Origin: a virus
IMG/VR virus record: IMGVR_UViG_3300027917_000058
Location: 1-52,168 of that record
Direction: 5' to 3' (one strand)
Length of the DNA: 52,168 nt
Shown here: in pieces, positions 48,766 through 52,168 of the stretch
Position numbering within the stretch: position 1 is the first letter of the stretch
Layout: the number at the start of each line of letters is the position of its first letter
Program-made: the position numbers and the translations under genes
The notes under the pieces: generated by a model
Told to the model about the DNA's origin: nothing
The model's database searches: none
The model's input: only the letters and a program-made list of their open reading frames with translations

Positions 48766-50088
48766 TCACCCGGCCACAGCAGCCGAAGCGAAATGACGGG
48801 TGACGGACGCGGCGACCTGTTCCTCCGTGACCCCTTCATCGGAGGTGACGGTGGTTGAAGCGACATCCTTCAAATCCTCCTCGTCGGCTGTCAGGGCCTC
48901 GTCGGTGGCTTGAAGTTTCCGCTTCTCCTGCTCCCCCTTGGCTGCGAGAATCGCTTCCGCAGCCCGACCGACCGTGCCGGTCGGATCCTGCATCATCCCC
49001 AGCTTCACCTTTTCGAACCCTGCGGCGTCGAGGGCGTGGATCTTGAGAATCCTTTCCCTCTCCCCGGAAGCCGCCTCTTCCCGGATCTCAGCCAGAAGAT
49101 CGGGATGGTTCGATGCCAGGAAAGCGCGATCGATTTCGACCGCTTCCAGCGTGGTTTCCACAACATCGGCCATGATTTGAGTCTCCCTGATTTGGTGATC
49201 GAGCCCTAACGAAGCCGCAAGGCTCTGTTGATTCGTCGGAGCCGAACCGGCCCCGTCAGAATATGCCTCTATCAGACCCTCAAGGGTCCCAACGCCATCT
49301 GCCAGACCTCCCGATACTGCGTCCGATCCAAGCAGGATGCCGCCCTTGTGTCGTGTGATCGCACTCTCCTCTACCCCCCGGTAGCTGGCGACGACCTCCA
49401 CGAAGACGTTCCCGATCCTGTCCACCAACCCCTGGATCTTCGCCTTCGCTCTCGCCGCCTCGTCAGCATCTTCGGAGAAGGGATCTACACGTTTGTCAGG
49501 GGAGACGGAGGATACAAACTCCATTCTCTGGATGCCCTCCATTTCGTCCTGCTTGCTGTAATCCACCACACTCAGGACGGCTCCGATGCTCCCCAACATC
49601 GAAGTCTTGGATGCCACGATCTTGTCAGTTGCAGCCGCCAGCCAGTACGCAGCCGAAGTACCGAGATGGGACACGTAAGCCGTTTGCGGCTTCACGCCCC
49701 GGAAGCTGTAAATGAGTTCGGCTGTCTCAGCCACTCCATCCACCTCACCCCCGGGGCTGTTGATGTCGTAGATGACGTGACGGACATCCGGGTTCGCCAT
49801 GACCGTTCCGATGTCGGTAGACAACCGTTCGAAGGAGGTCGCCCCGGAGATCGCGGTGAACAGGTTGGCGTACCGGAACAAGGGACCGGCGACAGGGATG
49901 ATCGCGACCCCGTTCCTGACAGTGGCTTCTACTGTGTTGGGGATCGGTTTTCCCCATTGCTTTTCGATGGCTTGCAGGATCGCGTCCCGGTGATTGAGAT
50001 CCCGGTCAGCGATTGCAGCCATGAGCCGCAGGTAGTCATCGAGAATGGCCCATTGCCTGGACTCGATGAACCGAAGTGCGAGACTCAT
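48766..50088 (-). CDS. S49 peptidase, prohead protease with scaffold-like tail
   Basis: N-terminal SppA/ClpP-like domain: DINSPGG (108-114), nucleophile Ser145 in GTSAAYWLA and likely catalytic Lys199 in SPDKRVDPF. The C-terminal third (about 315-440) is helical and charged, like the scaffold part of lambda C/Nu3. It matures the prohead and probably also scaffolds it. Overlaps the portal stop by 4 bp. 440 residues. Confidence 0.9.
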   Translation of the reverse strand: MSLALRFIESRQWAILDDYLRLMAAIADRDLNHRDAILQAIEKQWGKPIPNTVEATVRNGVAIIPVAGPLFRYANLFTAISGATSFERLSTDIGTVMANPDVRHVIYDINSPGGEVDGVAETAELIYSFRGVKPQTAYVSHLGTSAAYWLAAATDKIVASKTSMLGSIGAVLSVVDYSKQDEMEGIQRMEFVSSVSPDKRVDPFSEDADEAARAKAKIQGLVDRIGNVFVEVVASYRGVEESAITRHKGGILLGSDAVSGGLADGVGTLEGLIEAYSDGAGSAPTNQQSLAASLGLDHQIRETQIMADVVETTLEAVEIDRAFLASNHPDLLAEIREEAASGERERILKIHALDAAGFEKVKLGMMQDPTGTVGRAAEAILAAKGEQEKRKLQATDEALTADEEDLKDVASTTVTSDEGVTEEQVAASVTRHFASAAVAG

Positions 50089-51740
50089 GCCGCATCCTCC
50101 TGTTCATTGGACTCGGTCCCCGCGTCTTCTTCCCCACCCTCCTGGGCCGGGACAGACTGAGCAGCAGAACTCGCTGCATAGGCCATCCCGCTGTTTTCCA
50201 GCCGCGCCTTCTCTGCCTCACGCTGCGGCTGGACCTCGCTGTCCCAATCGCGCCCCGTCATCGCAGCGGTTTCTTCCGATCGCGTGGTGAAACCGCCGTC
50301 CACGCGAATGACCGCAGCCTGGGCGGAATCTTTCTCGTTGATCGCGCCGGGGGCATCGCCCACCCATGTCGAACCCAGCCACGCCATCTTCTTCATGTCA
50401 TCCACAAGGAAACCCGGGAGATCGATGAGCCCAGCGATCACAGCATCGATCATCACCCACTCATAGACCATCTGGAGGAAGTTCTGTGAGAGCCATGTCC
50501 GACGCCCCCGGAAGAACCGCCACGCATCGAGCAGTGCGGCACGGGAGGCCGAATAGCTCTGTCCGTAGACGTGCATAAGGATCTCGTAGGGGATCTCCAA
50601 TGCCATACCGATCTGCTGGACGATGGAACGGAAGAAGGGATCGTATGCGTTGTTCGGACGGTTGGGGGAAGCCGTTGTGATGTCCTCCCCGGGGAGTAGA
50701 TCAACCACACCTCCGGGATTGAGAAAGATGTCACCCGTCTTTGTGGGGATTTCTTCGGAGCCTTCAGGAGCGGAGGGGAGCCCACCCGTCTGGGGCTGCT
50801 CGGTTTTCACGAAGACCGTGAAGAGGGACGAGACGACCGATGCGGTGAGTTCATAATCGGTCAGGCGAGAAATCTGCTTCAACGGCTCCACCACGGGAGC
50901 CAACGCGGGGACGCCCCTCCGCTGCCCAGGACGCCTCTTGTCGAAGAGAAGCCTGGAAAGGGGAACACCGTTCCGGCCCGTCTTCACGATCCGGTACCAT
51001 CTCGCGTCCCCCGCCCTGTCCAGAAGAATCTGACCGGGATGACGGTCAGCAACATGATAGGCTCTGGTCACGCCCCGCGCATCGCACTCCACTCCCCCCG
51101 TGATCCGATCCGTGTCCATCGTGTTGTTCGGATTGCTGATCCGGTCTGCCTCGACAAGCTGAACCTTCAATGGGACCAGATTGCCAGGACGAGAATCACG
51201 CCGACGTACCACCAGCACATCGCCGGATTCGAACACGCCACGAAACGCCATCTGCTGGAGATCCATCATGGAAACGTCTCCCTCGAAATCGAGAGAATCC
51301 TTCACCCATTTCCAGATTCGCTCCATCTCCCGCTGCTTGCCCTGCGCGGCTTCCTCGGTGATTCCCAGGAATGTTGAATCAATCCGGGAGTGCAGACGCA
51401 TCCCGGTTCCCACCACGTTTGTTGTGGCGGTATTCGATGCGCCCGCAGCGATGGCACTGTTTCGAGTCAGGTCCCGGGAGCGACCACGGATCGTCTCTGC
51501 CTGATACAGAAAGTCCTCGTTGGGCTCCGACGCTAGAGGATGCCACTCCTGAAGACTCTTCTTCTCCGAAGATCCAGCGGTGTAACCCATCGATGAGGCG
51601 AGCCGGATCGCGTTCGCCTCTTGGATCCGTGCAGCCAGCCGCTTCACGCCCCCGGTGGGAGAGAAGAAGCTGACGACCTTGTCATAGAGTGTGGATTTGA
51701 TCTGAGTCTGGGGGGCGGGTCTGATCGTGACTCTGCTCAT
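50085..51740 (-). CDS. Portal protein, gpB family
   Basis: 551-residue lambda-family portal: SRDLTRNSAIAAGASNTATTNVVGTG, FRGVFESGDVLVVRRRD and LVEADRISNP are characteristic. It forms the dodecameric channel for packaging and ejection. ATG 51740 overlaps the gpW-like stop (ATGA). Confidence 0.93.
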   Translation of the reverse strand: MSRVTIRPAPQTQIKSTLYDKVVSFFSPTGGVKRLAARIQEANAIRLASSMGYTAGSSEKKSLQEWHPLASEPNEDFLYQAETIRGRSRDLTRNSAIAAGASNTATTNVVGTGMRLHSRIDSTFLGITEEAAQGKQREMERIWKWVKDSLDFEGDVSMMDLQQMAFRGVFESGDVLVVRRRDSRPGNLVPLKVQLVEADRISNPNNTMDTDRITGGVECDARGVTRAYHVADRHPGQILLDRAGDARWYRIVKTGRNGVPLSRLLFDKRRPGQRRGVPALAPVVEPLKQISRLTDYELTASVVSSLFTVFVKTEQPQTGGLPSAPEGSEEIPTKTGDIFLNPGGVVDLLPGEDITTASPNRPNNAYDPFFRSIVQQIGMALEIPYEILMHVYGQSYSASRAALLDAWRFFRGRRTWLSQNFLQMVYEWVMIDAVIAGLIDLPGFLVDDMKKMAWLGSTWVGDAPGAINEKDSAQAAVIRVDGGFTTRSEETAAMTGRDWDSEVQPQREAEKARLENSGMAYAASSAAQSVPAQEGGEEDAGTESNEQEDAA

Positions 51741-51961
51741 CGCGGCACCACCGTTCTGACCCTCATTCCACCGGCTGTATCACGAGCCAATTCCTCATCG
51801 AGATCAGCCAGAAGCTTCCGAAGCTGATCGATGTCATGTTCCCGGTACCGGCGACCATTGAACTCTGCCTCCCGGAATCCCCCCAGGAGACGTAGGAGTG
51901 CGGCATAACACGCATCCCGCAACGCCTGAACCTGCGCTCGCTCTGCGTCTGTCAGTGCCAT
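51737..51961 (-). CDS. gpW-like head-tail joining protein
   Basis: First gene of the late operon. I start it at ATG 51961 (MALTDAERAQVQAL); ATG 51973 is also possible. About 74 residues with an N-terminal helix, then FNGRRYREHDIDQLRKLLADLDEEL, the gpW beta-hairpin and second helix. gpW closes the portal after packaging. The longer upstream frame would be translated through a terminator, so it is rejected. Confidence 0.75.
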   Translation of the reverse strand: MALTDAERAQVQALRDACYAALLRLLGGFREAEFNGRRYREHDIDQLRKLLADLDEELARDTAGGMRVRTVVPR

Positions 51962-51979
51962 CTGGTATCCCATCCATAG

Positions 51980-52018
51980 AAAAAGCCCCCTTCCCCACCG
52001 ATCTGGTGAGCCGGGGGC
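51980..52018 (-). terminator. Leader terminator upstream of the late operon
   Basis: On the minus strand, GCCCCC (52018-52013) pairs with GGGGGC (51990-51985), with an inner TCACC/GGTGG stem and a run of five T's at 51984-51980. It lies between the late promoter and gpW, so transcription from the promoter would stop about 75 nt after starting unless read through. Good canonical terminator. Confidence 0.75.
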
Positions 52019-52061
52019 CATCATCAGGGCCAGTAGAAACCGCTGATCTGTCCTGACCACG

Positions 52062-52091
52062 AAGATATGTGTCTAATCAACACGCTGTCAA
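52062..52091 (-). promoter_or_regulatory. Candidate late promoter
   Basis: On the minus strand TTGACA (52091-52086), a perfect -35, and TATCTT (52067-52062) are separated by 18 bp. Initiation near 52055 would give a transcript that first meets the leader terminator, then the structural genes. The rest of the gene-free end (52092-52168) shows nothing else I can identify. Confidence 0.6.
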
Positions 52092-52168
52092 GCCTTAAAT
52101 TGTCCCATGAAGTGAAACATTGCTTAGACAACCCATCAACTAGCGAAGTATCGCAGTCGTGCGTCACC

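Noticed and set aside
51737-52060. Longer gpW frame from an upstream GTG/ATG
   Set aside because: It would be translated through the leader terminator and begins with low-complexity sequence; gpW family length fits the start at 51961.
1-52168. tRNA, rRNA, insertion sequences or transposases
   Set aside because: Looked for cloverleaf-like and transposase-like (DDE or HUH) signals; none convincing.

Overview
The window is most of the genome of a temperate-looking, lambda-like siphovirus (or an environmental prophage). The evidence is a recognisable lambda-type head module (gpW, gpB portal, S49 protease, gpD, gpE and gpFII homologues plus a GpA/Nu1 terminase), a non-contractile tail module with a 1137-residue tape measure and a G/GT frameshift, and a recombination/replication set. 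No host housekeeping genes, rRNA or tRNA were seen. Shine-Dalgarno sites are strong (AGGAG type) and the few promoters visible are sigma70-like, which fits a Gram-negative host, but the host cannot be named. No integrase lies in the window; a directionality-factor-like protein and an excisionase-like HTH protein hint at one outside it.

Layout. (1) 1-3963, plus strand: the C-terminal part of a DUF2201 metallopeptidase/VWA-like protein behind a Gly-Gln/Glu repeat, UUCG-loop hairpins, an eight-unit 17-bp iteron array followed by a promoter, then a six-gene operon (three unknowns, a CxxCxxCC protein with a suspected frameshift, an HTH protein and a membrane protein) ending at a bidirectional hairpin at 3971-3996. 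(2) 21337 down to 3997, minus strand: the early/middle operon, with an early promoter at 21.4 kb, excisionase-like HTH, YqaJ exonuclease, RDF-like protein, RecF/SbcC-like ATPase, several zinc-ribbon and small proteins, a degenerate phage metallopeptidase, a RuvC-like resolvase, a PolX-like nucleotidyltransferase, a replication initiator containing iterons, a DnaC-like loader, the two terminase subunits, an Ogr-like zinc finger, a gpZ-like protein and a terminal sulfotransferase-like gene. (3) 52.1 kb down to 21457, minus strand: the late operon, with a promoter and leader terminator at about 52.0 kb, head genes, connector and tail genes, tape measure, fibre and LamG proteins, tail hub, lysis genes, and further beta-rich structural proteins.

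Working together: the early operon appears to make a lambda O/P-like initiator and loader that would act on iterons inside the initiator gene, plus an exonuclease and a resolvase for recombination. Terminase is made from the distal end of the early operon, tens of kilobases from the portal operon it serves. Most genes overlap by 1-8 bp, so translation is probably coupled. The most notable items are the 17-bp iteron family, the iterons inside the initiator gene, a LamG-gpFII fusion at the head-tail connector, helix-hairpin-helix modules in both the small terminase and the gpFI-position protein, an eleven-unit decapeptide-repeat protein, a 544-bp non-coding block, and a possible frameshift in the CxxCxxCC gene. 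I did not find a clear new defence or anti-defence system.
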